Source of the DNA: Anaerofustis butyriciformans
GTDB lineage: Bacteria > Bacillota > Clostridia > Eubacteriales > Anaerofustaceae
Direction of reading: 5' to 3'
Assembly (NCBI RefSeq): GCF_036289385.1
Contig: NZ_JAYFFH010000001.1
Location: forward strand, 1-64,000
Length of the DNA: 64,000 nt
Shown: positions 52,402 to 60,318 of the stretch, piece by piece
Position numbering within the stretch: position 1 is the first letter of the stretch
How the letters are laid out: each line of letters opens with the position of its first letter
Translations under genes and position numbers: made by a program
Notes under the pieces: model-generated
Told to the model about the DNA's origin: nothing
The model's input: only the letters and a program-made list of their open reading frames with translations
The model's database searches: none

Positions 52402-53052
52402 TTATTTTCCGGAACCTATTTCAAAATGATATTTTACTATTCCAATATCCATTTTGGTAAGAATTCCTTTTCCTCTTTTAAATGAAACACTGTTGTCTTC
52501 GTTTAAAATAATTTTGAACTTTTGTTGGTTCATTGCGGTAGGGGCAAGTAAGGCGGTATTTACGCCTTCTTTAAACCAGTTTTTTTCTTCTGTTTTTATT
52601 TCCGTTACTTCGTCGTATGATTTTGACTTATGTTTTATTCCTTCCGTTTTTCCATATCCTATTGAAATTGCACAGTATATTTTTTCGTTGTTTTTTAATT
52701 TACAAGGTGATTTCTTTTTTGAGTATGTCATTGCAACGAAACAGGTATTAAGTCCCATACATTGTGCTTCAAGAGCAATTTTTGCTCCGTAATATCCAAG
52801 TTTTTCTTCTGTATTTTCTCCTTTTTTCCCTATTAATAAAATATAGTTGCTTACATTTTCAAATTTTCCGTAATGAGCCATAAAACAGTTAAAAGCATTT
52901 GGTTCATTTGTAAAAAATTGTATGTTAAAATCATTTTTTTTGTTACATTCATTTATTATATTTTGAATTTTTTGTATCTTGTTATCTTCTATTTTTTTGT
53001 TAAGATAGCTCCTTACTGAATGTCTTTTTTGTGCAGCTTCTTTTAAGTTCAT
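52402..53052 (-). CDS. Nitroreductase family protein
   Basis: 216 residues. The N-terminus KRHSVRSYLNKKIEDNKI carries the FMN-binding Arg/Ser motif (RHSVRSY); LEAQCMGLNTCFV and APTAMNQQKFKI are the later family motifs. It reduces nitro, quinone or flavin compounds with NAD(P)H. No strong ribosome site: AGAAG only. It follows an ArsR-type regulator by 14 bases and is likely in one operon with it. Confidence 0.85.
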   Translation of the reverse strand: MNLKEAAQKRHSVRSYLNKKIEDNKIQKIQNIINECNKKNDFNIQFFTNEPNAFNCFMAHYGKFENVSNYILLIGKKGENTEEKLGYYGAKIALEAQCMGLNTCFVAMTYSKKKSPCKLKNNEKIYCAISIGYGKTEGIKHKSKSYDEVTEIKTEEKNWFKEGVNTALLAPTAMNQQKFKIILNEDNSVSFKRGKGILTKMDIGIVKYHFEIGSGK

Positions 53053-53066
53053 ATTACTTCTTCTTT

Positions 53067-53429
53067 TTATATGTTTTTTTGATATTCCTGATTGTCAATG
53101 CTTTTTATGATTAAGGAAATATCGTCTATTAATTTTTTTAATTCTTTCCATTTTGAAGTTTGTGTATTTATATAATAAAAATTCATTGTGCCTTTTTTCT
53201 TTAATGAGATAATGCCGGATTCTTTGAGTATTTTCAGATGGTGGGATACGGTAGGTCTTGAAAGATGTGTCTGTTTAGTTATTTCTCCAACTCGCATTCC
53301 CGTATTTTCATTTGTGAGCATTGTATTGATTATATTAAGTCTGGTTTCATTTCCCAGTGCTATAAATAGGTTTTGGCATTTGTTTAGGTCATTTGCTATA
53401 ATTTGTTTTTTTATTATACATTTATTCAT
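53067..53429 (-). CDS. ArsR-family transcriptional regulator
   Basis: 120 residues with a winged helix-turn-helix: FIALGNETRLNIINTML, then THLSRPTVSHHLKIL and the wing GIISLKKKGTMNFYY. The start is ATG at 53429 with AAAGGAG upstream; an upstream extension of 21 codons lacks a site. No obvious metal-binding Cys pair; CIIKK near the start has one Cys. It probably represses the nitroreductase operon and itself in response to an unknown signal. Confidence 0.85.
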   Translation of the reverse strand: MNKCIIKKQIIANDLNKCQNLFIALGNETRLNIINTMLTNENTGMRVGEITKQTHLSRPTVSHHLKILKESGIISLKKKGTMNFYYINTQTSKWKELKKLIDDISLIIKSIDNQEYQKNI

Positions 53430-53530
53430 AATGACTCCTTTGTTTATAATTTTAAACGGATTATAACATAAAAAACATTGAAATAAGAACATTGGTAAAG
53501 AAAATCGAGATGAATATTTTTTGAATGTAA

Positions 53531-53554
53531 AAAAGACAGGATAATTCCTGTCTT
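53531..53554 (-). terminator. Second copy of the large-RNA terminator (left end of island)
   Basis: AAGACAGG / CCTGTCTT hairpin followed on the minus strand by T6, related in sequence to the hairpin at 59485-59512 that ends the large RNA. Confidence 0.8.
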
Positions 53555-53557
53555 AAA

Positions 53558-53630
53558 AGTGGCAATAATTTAAGTAAACTTTGCGACTTAGGTTTGGTAG
53601 GATTTCCCGAAAATATACAAAAACGTCGCC
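53558..53630. repeat. Left direct repeat of the island (attL-like, 73 bp)
   Basis: 73 bases from AGTGGCAATAA to AAAACGTCGCC, identical to 59516-59588 except T53569 versus C59527. It is a truncated copy of the 3' end of the large structured RNA gene. Similarity ends abruptly at 53630. Confidence 0.95.
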
Positions 53631-54146
53631 TCTTCGCAGATACATTACTCATAGTAGTTGTCGATTGTAAAAGGTTTATTAAATGTTTTCTTCATTGTAC
53701 AGTCAGGTTATACTTTATGCTTGTGTTTTATTATGGGGATGTGTTAATTGCATTATTGCGGAGGACGCCTTTACAGAAAAGGAGAAAGGTACACTCGGTA
53801 TGTTTATGGATTGCTCTGTATATTTCATCATAACTGTTTCTAATTATTCCAGGTAGGGCTTATTACGACAAACACCCATAAAAAATCAAGTTGAATGAGC
53901 GTTTGTGTAATATATAATTATTGAGTTTAAAGACCGTTACTTGTTATGTGATTTATCTATATATATCGTGTGAATTATCATTTCATGCTCGTAATAATAT
54001 ATTATCTAAATGAATATCGAATTTTTTTATAAAAGATATTCTGTTTGATTTTTCTGATAAAAAAAGTAACACGACGATACCTCCCGATATCGTCGTATTG
54101 ATTTTTATAAAAAAAGAGCGGATAACAGCATTTCAAAATTTGCTTG
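53631..54146. other. Island left flank with no confident gene
   Basis: 516 bases. A 57-codon frame (53683-53856, MFSSLYSQVILYACV) has a hydrophobic N-terminus and a weak AAAGG site, but I recognise nothing and competing frames are equally long. The rest is AT-rich. It may hold debris of an element gene. The terminator at 54065-54096 closes the minus-strand operon. Confidence 0.4.
54065..54096 (-). terminator. Terminator of the exporter operon
   Basis: ACGACGATA / TATCGTCGT hairpin at 54071-54096 followed on the minus strand by GTTAC and T7. Confidence 0.85.
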
Positions 54147-54332
54147 TTATCGGCTCTGCGTCTGTGCGTCCGGCTCTTTGATAACTGATATATTCATCTG
54201 ATATACGTTAATCAGAATTTCCTGTTTGCATTTCGGACAATATAACGGGAAATTTTTTAGTTCGGTATCGCTTCGTATTTTCAACCTTGTTTTTCCTTGA
54301 CACATAGGACATATTATCCATTCAGTATTCAT
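54147..54332 (-). CDS. Cysteine-rich KTR protein (61 aa)
   Basis: A small zinc-ribbon-like protein with two Cys pairs, CPMC and CPKC, and the KTR motif in CQGKTRLKIRSDTELKN. Proteins of this type are found in Tn916-related and other conjugative elements of Firmicutes, usually next to cargo genes. The ATG lies one base after the exporter stop codon, so it is co-translated as the last gene of the operon. Function unknown; zinc binding is inferred. Confidence 0.85.
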   Translation of the reverse strand: MNTEWIICPMCQGKTRLKIRSDTELKNFPLYCPKCKQEILINVYQMNISVIKEPDAQTQSR

Positions 54333-54333
54333 T

Positions 54334-56064
54334 TTATATGCCCCAATCCATACCGGTCATTTGCAATTTTACCATATGTGGATAAATTTTACCTGTGTTC
54401 ATAAGGTTTTCCGGTGTACCCTGTTCGGCAACATAACCGTCCGAAAGTACAACCACTTTGTCAGCATTGCTTACTGTACGCATACGGTGTGCGATAACAA
54501 GTACGGTTTTATCCTTTATAAGCTTTGATAAAGCAGCCTGTATCAAGGTTTCGTTTTCTGCGTCAAGGCTTGCAGTTGCTTCATCAAGTAAAATGATAGG
54601 AGAATTTTTGAGAAAAGCACGTGCTATTGAAATACGTTGTCTTTCGCCGCCGGATAATTCGCATCCGTTTTCACCGATCATACTGTTATATCCGTCCGGT
54701 AGTTTCATTGCAAATTCTTCACAATTTGCCAGTTTTGCCGCTGCAAGAACTTCCTCATCGGTCGCATCTTTTCTTCCTATTCTGATATTTTCCATTATTG
54801 TATTGTTAAACAGAGTCACATCTTGAAATACGATAGAGTATAGTGACAGCAATGTTTCCGGTTCTATTTTGGATATATCCATACCGCCAACCGTGATTTT
54901 TCCTTTATTGATATCCCAAAAACGTGCGGCAAGGCGTGACACTGTAGTTTTCCCTCCTCCGGACGGTCCGACTAAGGCAGTGACTTCTCCTTGTTTTGCG
55001 GTAAAGGATACGTCTTTTAATACTGTTTCTCCCGTATGATATGCGAATCCCACATGGTCAAATACAATGTCATATCCTTTGTTTGATAACCGATTGTTGC
55101 CTGTTTGTATAGGTTGATCAAAAATTTCATTCATACGATTTATGTTTGTTTTTGAAGAAATTACCGCAGCAAGATTTTGTAATGCACTTTCAAGGGGAGC
55201 ATATAATCTTGAAGCTACAAGTAGAAACATAAAAAACAGCGGAATATCGATTTCTCCGCGAATGAGTAACGTAGAACCAACGAGAGCAACCGTCGCAATT
55301 CCAAATTTTAATATAAGCGTTGAAGAAACAACAAAAAGAGCAGTTCCGAGTTCTGTTATAATGTGACGTTTTTCTACATGGTCGATTTTTTTATCAAGCT
55401 TTCTTAAATAGCTTTTTTCTGCATTGTTTGATTTCAGGTCTTGCAGACTTTCGATACACTCCTGAACTCCGCTTTCAAGAGCAACATTTGCTGCAACGGA
55501 TTTTTTGTTGAAGTACTCCTGTATGCGAGCTGAAAAAAATGTAATAGCAAATGCAATCGGCAAAACCCAAACTGCAGCAAGAGCCATACGCCAATCATAG
55601 ATAAAAAGTCCTAGGGAAATCAGTGTTGTTGAAATAAGGGAACCTGCCAAAGCTGGAACGTAATGAGAAAATGTTGTTTCCAGTGTGGCACAATCGCCCA
55701 TAATTGAATTTGTCAAATCGGCAAGGTCTTTTTTACCGAAAAACGATAAAGGGATTTTTCGGAGTTGTTCAGCCAAAGATATACGTCTTACACCGCTTTC
55801 CACGTAAGTTGCCAAATAGGTGGTGTTATATTGAAACCAAGTTGCAATGAATATAAGGCATAAGCAAACCAACACTCCGATTATATAAAAGACGATGAGG
55901 TTTCCGGTTACCCCTCCATTCATAGTATCAATGACAAAATAATAGAGTAGTCCAACTGGAAACATAAACGATAAATCCTGTGCAACACAAGCAATACAAC
56001 CTTTTATTAAATCAATAGCCCCTTGTCTTGATAACGCAAAGCGTCTTTGAAGTATTTTAATCAT
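54334..56064 (-). CDS. ABC exporter half-transporter B
   Basis: 576 residues: an N-terminal exporter membrane domain with six helices (about 15-300), then the ATPase with Walker A GPSGGGKTT, signature LSGGERQRIS, Walker B ILLDEATASLD and the H-loop IAHRM. The start is the ATG in the ATGA overlap with the upstream gene (read at 56064), with AAAGGAGG before it; a longer upstream frame is rejected. With its partner it forms a heterodimer. Such TetR-linked pairs in gut Firmicute elements are annotated as multidrug or siderophore-type exporters; the substrate is unknown. Confidence 0.93.
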   Translation of the reverse strand: MIKILQRRFALSRQGAIDLIKGCIACVAQDLSFMFPVGLLYYFVIDTMNGGVTGNLIVFYIIGVLVCLCLIFIATWFQYNTTYLATYVESGVRRISLAEQLRKIPLSFFGKKDLADLTNSIMGDCATLETTFSHYVPALAGSLISTTLISLGLFIYDWRMALAAVWVLPIAFAITFFSARIQEYFNKKSVAANVALESGVQECIESLQDLKSNNAEKSYLRKLDKKIDHVEKRHIITELGTALFVVSSTLILKFGIATVALVGSTLLIRGEIDIPLFFMFLLVASRLYAPLESALQNLAAVISSKTNINRMNEIFDQPIQTGNNRLSNKGYDIVFDHVGFAYHTGETVLKDVSFTAKQGEVTALVGPSGGGKTTVSRLAARFWDINKGKITVGGMDISKIEPETLLSLYSIVFQDVTLFNNTIMENIRIGRKDATDEEVLAAAKLANCEEFAMKLPDGYNSMIGENGCELSGGERQRISIARAFLKNSPIILLDEATASLDAENETLIQAALSKLIKDKTVLVIAHRMRTVSNADKVVVLSDGYVAEQGTPENLMNTGKIYPHMVKLQMTGMDWGI

Positions 56065-57836
56065 GTGTTTACCTCCTTTGCAATTTTCCATTCCGCAGCT
56101 TCGGAATAATTCTTCCACATTTTTGCGAATACGCTATTTTTTTCTACCAGCTCACTGTGTGTGCCACTTTCGATGATTTCACCATTTTGCAACACATAAA
56201 TACAATCGGCTTCTGTGATTGATGACAGTCTGTGTGCAATCATAATAACTGTTTTCCCCTTTGAGAGAGCCGATAAAGCTTGCTGTACCCGTACTTCATT
56301 GTCTGGGTCGGCAAATGCGGTGGCTTCGTCAAGAATCAGGATAGGTGCATTTTTCAAAATTGCGCGTGCAATGGCTATTCTTTGCTGTTCTCCTCCTGAC
56401 AAGTATACGCCTTTTGTTCCGACAACCGTATTTATACCATTCGGTAATTTTTCGATAATGTCCATACACTGAGCCGCCTCCAAAGCATGGATGATTTCTT
56501 TTCGTGTGGCATCGGGTTTTGCCATGCGTACATTTTCTAGTATGGATGCTTTGATAAGATGACTGTTCTGAAAAACAAAAGATACTCTGTTCATCAATGT
56601 TTCTTTCGGAATATTGCGTATGTCAATATTTCCTATCAGTATACGTCCTTTTTGAGGGTCAAAAAATCTTGTAACGATATTTGCAAGCGTTGTTTTACCT
56701 CCACCAGACGGCCCGACCAATGCTACTACCTGTCCCGGCTTTATGGAAAGTGATATATCGTTGAGCGCATTTTTCTTTCCATCATAACTGTAACTGACGT
56801 GTTCCAATGTAATACCATTGTCTTTGGGGATATTATTTATGCGACTTTCAGACAATGGTTGTTCGTTTAACACTTCGTCAATTCTGCCGAAAGCGTCATC
56901 CACAATCATTGTATCCTCACTCATAAACATGATTTTTGTAAGTGTTGTGCCAATGACTGGAGTAATCACAATATAGAAAATAAGATTCAGTAACAGTTCA
57001 TTTGTTACGCCGTTTCCGGTAAATATGATACCTCCGGCAATTAGAAATGCGAATACTCCATTAATTGCTGTTGTATAGAACAGCATAGGCATACGCAAGG
57101 ATTTTGTGTATGCTATGACCCATGTTTCATAGTTATCTATTGCCTTTTTAAAACGTTTGAAAGAAAAGACCGTCTGTCCGAAAGTCTTTACTACGGGCAC
57201 CCCCCTTACATATTCAACGGCTTCGTTTGACATATCCGAGAGTGCATTCTGATATTGTTCCATGCGTTTTTCCATTTCTTTTCCTGTCATTTTCATCATA
57301 ATCAAAAAGCCAAGAACAACAGGAACAAGACTTAAAAGTCCCAATCGCCAGTCAAAAACAAGCAACAAGAAAAGCAATCCTATGGGAGTAGCAATTGCGC
57401 CCGCTTTGTCGGGAAGTCTATGTGCAAGGTATGTTTCCGTAGCGGCGCTGGAACTGTTTACAATTCTTCGCAGTTTCCCGCTTCCGTATTTTTCTGTTAT
57501 TCCAAGCGGTAGGGACGCAATATGATGCATAAGTTCTTTTCGGATATTTGCAGCAATCCTAAACGCGCTTATGTGTGAACACATCAATGCAGTTATGTAG
57601 ATAACTATGGAAACAATCGCAAACAATACGGCAAACCAACCGTATTCCGTGACATTCGCTGCTTCTGAGAAGTTCGGTGAAACTTCCAGTATGCAGTGAA
57701 TGATACGCCATATGTACCAAAAAGGTACAAGTGCCAATAATGCGCTTATTACAGACAATACCCAAGAAAGATAAGTTAATATCCTGTATTTTCCGGCATA
57801 GTCCATCAATCTTGATAGATTTGACTGTTTTTTCAT
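56061..57836 (-). CDS. ABC exporter half-transporter A
   Basis: 591 residues: six membrane helices (about 15-310), then ATPase with Walker A GPSGGGKTT, signature LSGGEQQRIAIARA, Walker B LILDEATAFAD and H-loop IAHRLSS. AAGGAGG stands ten bases before the ATG. It overlaps subunit B by four bases (ATGA), so the two are made in equal amounts. Both subunits keep complete catalytic motifs, unlike many heterodimers with one dead site. Base composition is clearly less AT-rich than the chromosome, in line with transfer. Confidence 0.93.
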   Translation of the reverse strand: MKKQSNLSRLMDYAGKYRILTYLSWVLSVISALLALVPFWYIWRIIHCILEVSPNFSEAANVTEYGWFAVLFAIVSIVIYITALMCSHISAFRIAANIRKELMHHIASLPLGITEKYGSGKLRRIVNSSSAATETYLAHRLPDKAGAIATPIGLLFLLLVFDWRLGLLSLVPVVLGFLIMMKMTGKEMEKRMEQYQNALSDMSNEAVEYVRGVPVVKTFGQTVFSFKRFKKAIDNYETWVIAYTKSLRMPMLFYTTAINGVFAFLIAGGIIFTGNGVTNELLLNLIFYIVITPVIGTTLTKIMFMSEDTMIVDDAFGRIDEVLNEQPLSESRINNIPKDNGITLEHVSYSYDGKKNALNDISLSIKPGQVVALVGPSGGGKTTLANIVTRFFDPQKGRILIGNIDIRNIPKETLMNRVSFVFQNSHLIKASILENVRMAKPDATRKEIIHALEAAQCMDIIEKLPNGINTVVGTKGVYLSGGEQQRIAIARAILKNAPILILDEATAFADPDNEVRVQQALSALSKGKTVIMIAHRLSSITEADCIYVLQNGEIIESGTHSELVEKNSVFAKMWKNYSEAAEWKIAKEVNT

Positions 57837-57923
57837 TATAAAAGCCTCCTTAGAAATTTTTTATGATATAGAATGTTAAATAACCGAATTCGAATATCCT
57901 TATTGTGATAATATTATTTTACG

Positions 57924-57941
57924 AGTTAGTCATTGCTAACT
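57924..57941 (-). promoter_or_regulatory. Inverted repeat over the exporter operon promoter
   Basis: AGTTAG - TCATTG - CTAACT. On the minus strand it overlaps a candidate -35 (TTAGCA) placed 17 bases before TAATAT, about 85 bases upstream of the exporter start. Candidate operator, possibly for the adjacent TetR protein or a metal-dependent repressor. Confidence 0.45.
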
Positions 57942-57953
57942 TAAGTGCCAAAT

Positions 57954-57981
57954 ATAATGGAAAGTGTACACTTTCCATTAT
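57954..57981. repeat. 28-bp perfect palindrome
   Basis: ATAATGGAAAGTGT followed directly by its reverse complement ACACTTTCCATTAT, lying between the tetR stop and the exporter promoter. It could end the tetR transcript (only a weak T run follows) or bind a dimeric regulator. Confidence 0.8.
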
Positions 57982-58005
57982 TAACAATTATAGTTTTATT
58001 AAAAA

Positions 58006-58641
58006 TTACAGTTTGGATTGTTCTGACTGCCCCATGATTTTCATCCATCCGGCAGTATAAAAAGCTCTCATTTCTTTCAGATAATGCTTTGCTTCTTTAA
58101 GGGGCATTTCATGTATAACCAGCTCGAAAAAAGTATTAAACATTCCTGTAATCAAAATATGCTCTAAACGTTTATCGATTGGAGGTGCAGGTTTCCCTAG
58201 CTTTTCAAGAACCGTCAAATAATCATGTGTACCTTTTGTTTCTATTTTTACCATTTCATCGATCAGTTTTGAAAAACGAGTTCCCTCCGAACAACAAAGT
58301 ATGAGCTTAAATTCATTTAAATGTTCATATATGTACAAAAGCATTTCATACATACATTCTCCGGAAACAGAGCTAAGATTGTCGGGCTGTTTTTCTGGTG
58401 GTATTTCTGCAAATTCTTTTTGAGCTTTACAGAAACGATTCAATAAAAAATTGTAATGTTCGCCTACCAAAGCTTCAAATAAATCTTCTTTGCTGTTATA
58501 GTAACCATAAAACGCACCCGTTGTTACGCCTGCTGTTTTGACAATATTCCTCAAAGAAGCCGACTTATAACCTTTTTCAAGAAATTCCTGCATTGCCGTT
58601 GAAAGAATCAGATTTAGTGTTGTTTGTTTGTTTTCACTCAT
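58006..58641 (-). CDS. TetR-family repressor
   Basis: 211 residues. The N-terminal helix-turn-helix is ASLRNIVKTAGVTTGAFYGYY, the standard TetR motif, followed by FEALVGEHY. The C-terminal ligand domain is helical and unlike named subfamilies. The start is ATG at 58641 behind AAGGATGAG; a GTG seven codons earlier is inside the operator. It lies first in the operon direction and probably represses its own promoter and the exporter genes until the exported compound or its signal binds. Confidence 0.9.
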   Translation of the reverse strand: MSENKQTTLNLILSTAMQEFLEKGYKSASLRNIVKTAGVTTGAFYGYYNSKEDLFEALVGEHYNFLLNRFCKAQKEFAEIPPEKQPDNLSSVSGECMYEMLLYIYEHLNEFKLILCCSEGTRFSKLIDEMVKIETKGTHDYLTVLEKLGKPAPPIDKRLEHILITGMFNTFFELVIHEMPLKEAKHYLKEMRAFYTAGWMKIMGQSEQSKL

Positions 58642-58654
58642 ATTCTCATCCTTG

Positions 58655-58710
58655 TATAACACTGTTATATATCACTGTTATATTATATGATAAATCAAAA
58701 TATTTGTCAA
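58655..58710 (-). promoter_or_regulatory. tetR promoter with operator repeats
   Basis: On the minus strand: TTGACA (58710-58705), 17-base spacer, TATAAT (58687-58682), then two direct copies of ATAACAGTG (58681-58673 and 58668-58660). The second forms a perfect 7-1-7 palindrome TATAACA-G-TGTTATA at 58669-58655. The repeats cover the transcription start, as expected for an autorepressing TetR protein. Confidence 0.8.
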
Positions 58711-58849
58711 TAGTTAAAAATTTGTAGATTTTATTCCATGTTTATGGCGTTGGTATTTTTTAACTTTTATCATTATTATTAAAAGTAAGAAATATTTTTA
58801 TAACATTTCTTTCAATACTTCGGCAAAAACACTTTGTATTGTGTTGCAA

Positions 58850-59345
58850 GCAGAGAGAAAAAAAGTCAGAAGACTTTGGGAATTTCCTATCTAATAAGCA
58901 AAGTACAATACATTTTTAGGGAAAGATATTCTTTTTATACTTGCTAAGAAACTTATTTCATTACAAAGTAAAGAACGAATGGAAAAGCTAATGAAATGAA
59001 GTGACAGAAAAATAATTGGGGATAGATAAGTAAAGCGATTACCGAACTTAACCGGCGATATTAATGAAGCGATAAGTCATGAAAGATTTTTGTAACTATA
59101 CGCCGAGTATGAATCGGGGTAAAAGGAATTGACAGAGTCTGCCAATTCTGAACAATACGATGTTTATATTTATGAATAGGGTAGTAGGTATTTTTCCGCT
59201 TCTTCAACGTTATTTGTAAGTATATGGAAATGCGGGAATTAACGTCTATTATCATCAATGGGGTTGTAAAAAATCATATTCTATGTATCGGGCAAATTTA
59301 TAGGGGCTACAGACAAAAAGTTAAAATTACTTTCTTATGGATACA
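58850..59345 (+). pseudogene. Decayed large serine recombinase (C-terminal part)
   Basis: Reading through stops and frameshifts gives pieces typical of the C-terminal half of TndX-like recombinases of conjugative elements: FGNFLSNKQS, then KERMEKL, then DINEAISHERFL at 59057-59092, then YAEYES and KELTESANSEQYDVYIYE, and in another frame MRELTSIIINGVVKN near 59230. At least four in-frame stops and several frame changes occur. The catalytic N-terminal domain is absent. It is the probable former integrase of the island, lying close to the right repeat. Confidence 0.65.
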
Positions 59346-59484
59346 CAAGTGTATAATTTCATTCTTTTTTGTTTGTCCTAAAAAATTTGGTATAAAAGAT
59401 AAAGATTCTTAAGTTTGACGGGTTTTACATATGTATAGGGTTTTTGGAGTGAAGTTCTTATTGTACAATGTGGTTTATGGTAAT

Positions 59485-59512
59485 AAAAAAGACAGGTTAA
59501 CACCTGTCTTTT
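59485..59512 (-). terminator. Terminator of the large structured RNA
   Basis: AAAAAAGACAGGT / ACCTGTCTTTTTTT hairpin; on the minus strand the T run falls at 59490-59485, four bases after the closing stem of the RNA. Confidence 0.9.
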
Positions 59513-59515
59513 TTT

Positions 59516-59588
59516 AGTGGCAATAACTTAAGTAAACTTTGCGACTTAGGTTTGGTAGGATTTCCCGAAAATATACAAAAACGTCGCC
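59516..59588. repeat. Right direct repeat of the island (attR-like, 73 bp), 3' end of the large RNA
   Basis: Partner of 53558-53630 with one mismatch. It contains the 3' closing strand GCCACT of the RNA and the GTCGC segment that can pair with GCGAC at 59586-59582, so integration has kept or replaced a functional RNA end. Confidence 0.95.
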
Positions 59589-60101
59589 GTAATTGCGGTT
59601 TCCCTTTCAATATTTTCCTGCCTCATTGCTGCGGGCAGGACCAAATTACCACTTAGTTCACACTGTAATCCCTAAATTATCTTCTGTTGAAACAGCCTAG
59701 GAGCTTTCCTCGGCAGGCTTAAGATGACATAGTTTCTTTTGCAACACAGGTTTCATTGGCAATACTTTCTTATCTTTGAGCTCATATTGATAAAAAGTTG
59801 GTTTCCAACTCCCCCTGCATCACTCAAAACAGGCTACGCTATTTCAGTAATAATCACGAGATCCCCCGGATTACCACATCCATAGGTTTCTCCCATAAGA
59901 ATATTCTTATGAGCCTCCGCGGAAATAGGGTCATCGCCCACATGCCGTTGCAGATCGCCCCATTTCCTTTACTTCCTGAAAGAACCCCTTACTGGGCGTA
60001 AGAAGCCCAAACAAGAAACTTCATCGATGTGCCCTTTGACGGATTTTTAGCCCCGCCTTCAATCAAAATAAGTCTGACTAGGATACTGCGCCACTTTGTA
60101 T

Positions 60102-60130
60102 ATTATATCATACCCAAAATATTCTTACAA
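60102..60130 (-). promoter_or_regulatory. Promoter of the large structured RNA
   Basis: TTGTAA (60130-60125), 17-base spacer, TATAAT (60107-60102) on the minus strand. The expected start, seven bases on, is A60095, the first base of the closing stem. Confidence 0.85.
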
Positions 60131-60266
60131 GATAAGTGATTTTTATAAATAAATATTTTTATAAGGGTTATTCACAACTTGTCCACAAATTGTTTAGAAA
60201 ATATGTTCTATAAAGATTAAAATTACCAAAAAAGTTTAAAAATTAAACAAATTTGGTTGCCAAGGG

Positions 60267-60312
60267 TGGTATCAAGTGGTAAAATGATAACATAAATTGG
60301 TATAGAGTGGTA
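60267..60312 (+). promoter_or_regulatory. TGGTA repeats ahead of mraZ (candidate MraZ binding boxes)
   Basis: Four TGGTA boxes begin at 60267, 60277, 60298 and 60308, in two pairs each spaced 10 bases, one helical turn, with the last box close to the ribosome site. MraZ octamers bind spaced TGG-containing repeats before their own operon, so autoregulation is likely. Confidence 0.7.
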
Positions 60313-60318
60313 AGAAAT

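Larger units (their letters stand above)
53558..59588. mobile_element. Genomic island carrying a TetR-controlled ABC exporter, inserted in the large RNA gene
   Basis: Bounded by 73-bp direct repeats (53558-53630 and 59516-59588), 5,958 bases apart. Inside are a cysteine-rich KTR protein, two ABC half-transporters and a TetR regulator on the minus strand, and a decayed large serine recombinase on the plus strand near the right end. Base composition is visibly less AT-rich than the flanks. The KTR protein type is familiar from Tn916-like and other conjugative elements of Firmicutes. The element appears immobilised because its recombinase is broken. Confidence 0.82.
59485..60095 (-). ncRNA. Large structured RNA of unknown family (about 0.6 kb)
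   Basis: A GC-rich block in an AT-rich genome with no open frame, a consensus promoter on one side and an intrinsic terminator on the other. The first bases AGTGGC (60095-60090) pair with GCCACT (59521-59516) just before the terminator, closing about 580 bases in one domain. Local helices include a GGAAATGGGG/CCCTATTTCC stem, an 18-base perfect palindrome CATAAGAATATTCTTATG, GGGC/GCCC, GTTGG/CCAAC, GCCT/AGGC and TCCTGCC/GGCAGGA. I saw none of the marks of RNase P, tmRNA, SRP RNA or group II introns. Size and style recall ROOL/OLE-class ornate RNAs; membership is unproven. Confidence 0.75.

Noticed and set aside
53594..53833. 79-codon frame spanning the left repeat and island edge
   Set aside because: It starts inside the RNA-derived repeat, has no ribosome site and no recognisable product; frame choice in this region is arbitrary.
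56065..56118. 18-codon N-terminal extension of exporter subunit B
   Set aside because: The ATGA overlap start at 56064 has an excellent AAAGGAGG site and gives the usual family N-terminus.
59798..60001. 67-codon frame on the plus strand inside the large RNA
   Set aside because: It crosses several strong RNA hairpins, has no ribosome site and is antisense to the RNA gene.
59589..60095. Possibility that the GC-rich block is RNase P RNA, tmRNA, SRP RNA or a group II intron
   Set aside because: The universal P4 strand and GAAAGTCC-type core, the tRNA-like ends and tag frame, the GGAAGGAAGCAGCC-type SRP loop, and the domain V hairpin are all missing. A GAGGAAAGCTCC string resembles RNase P by chance but its context does not fit.
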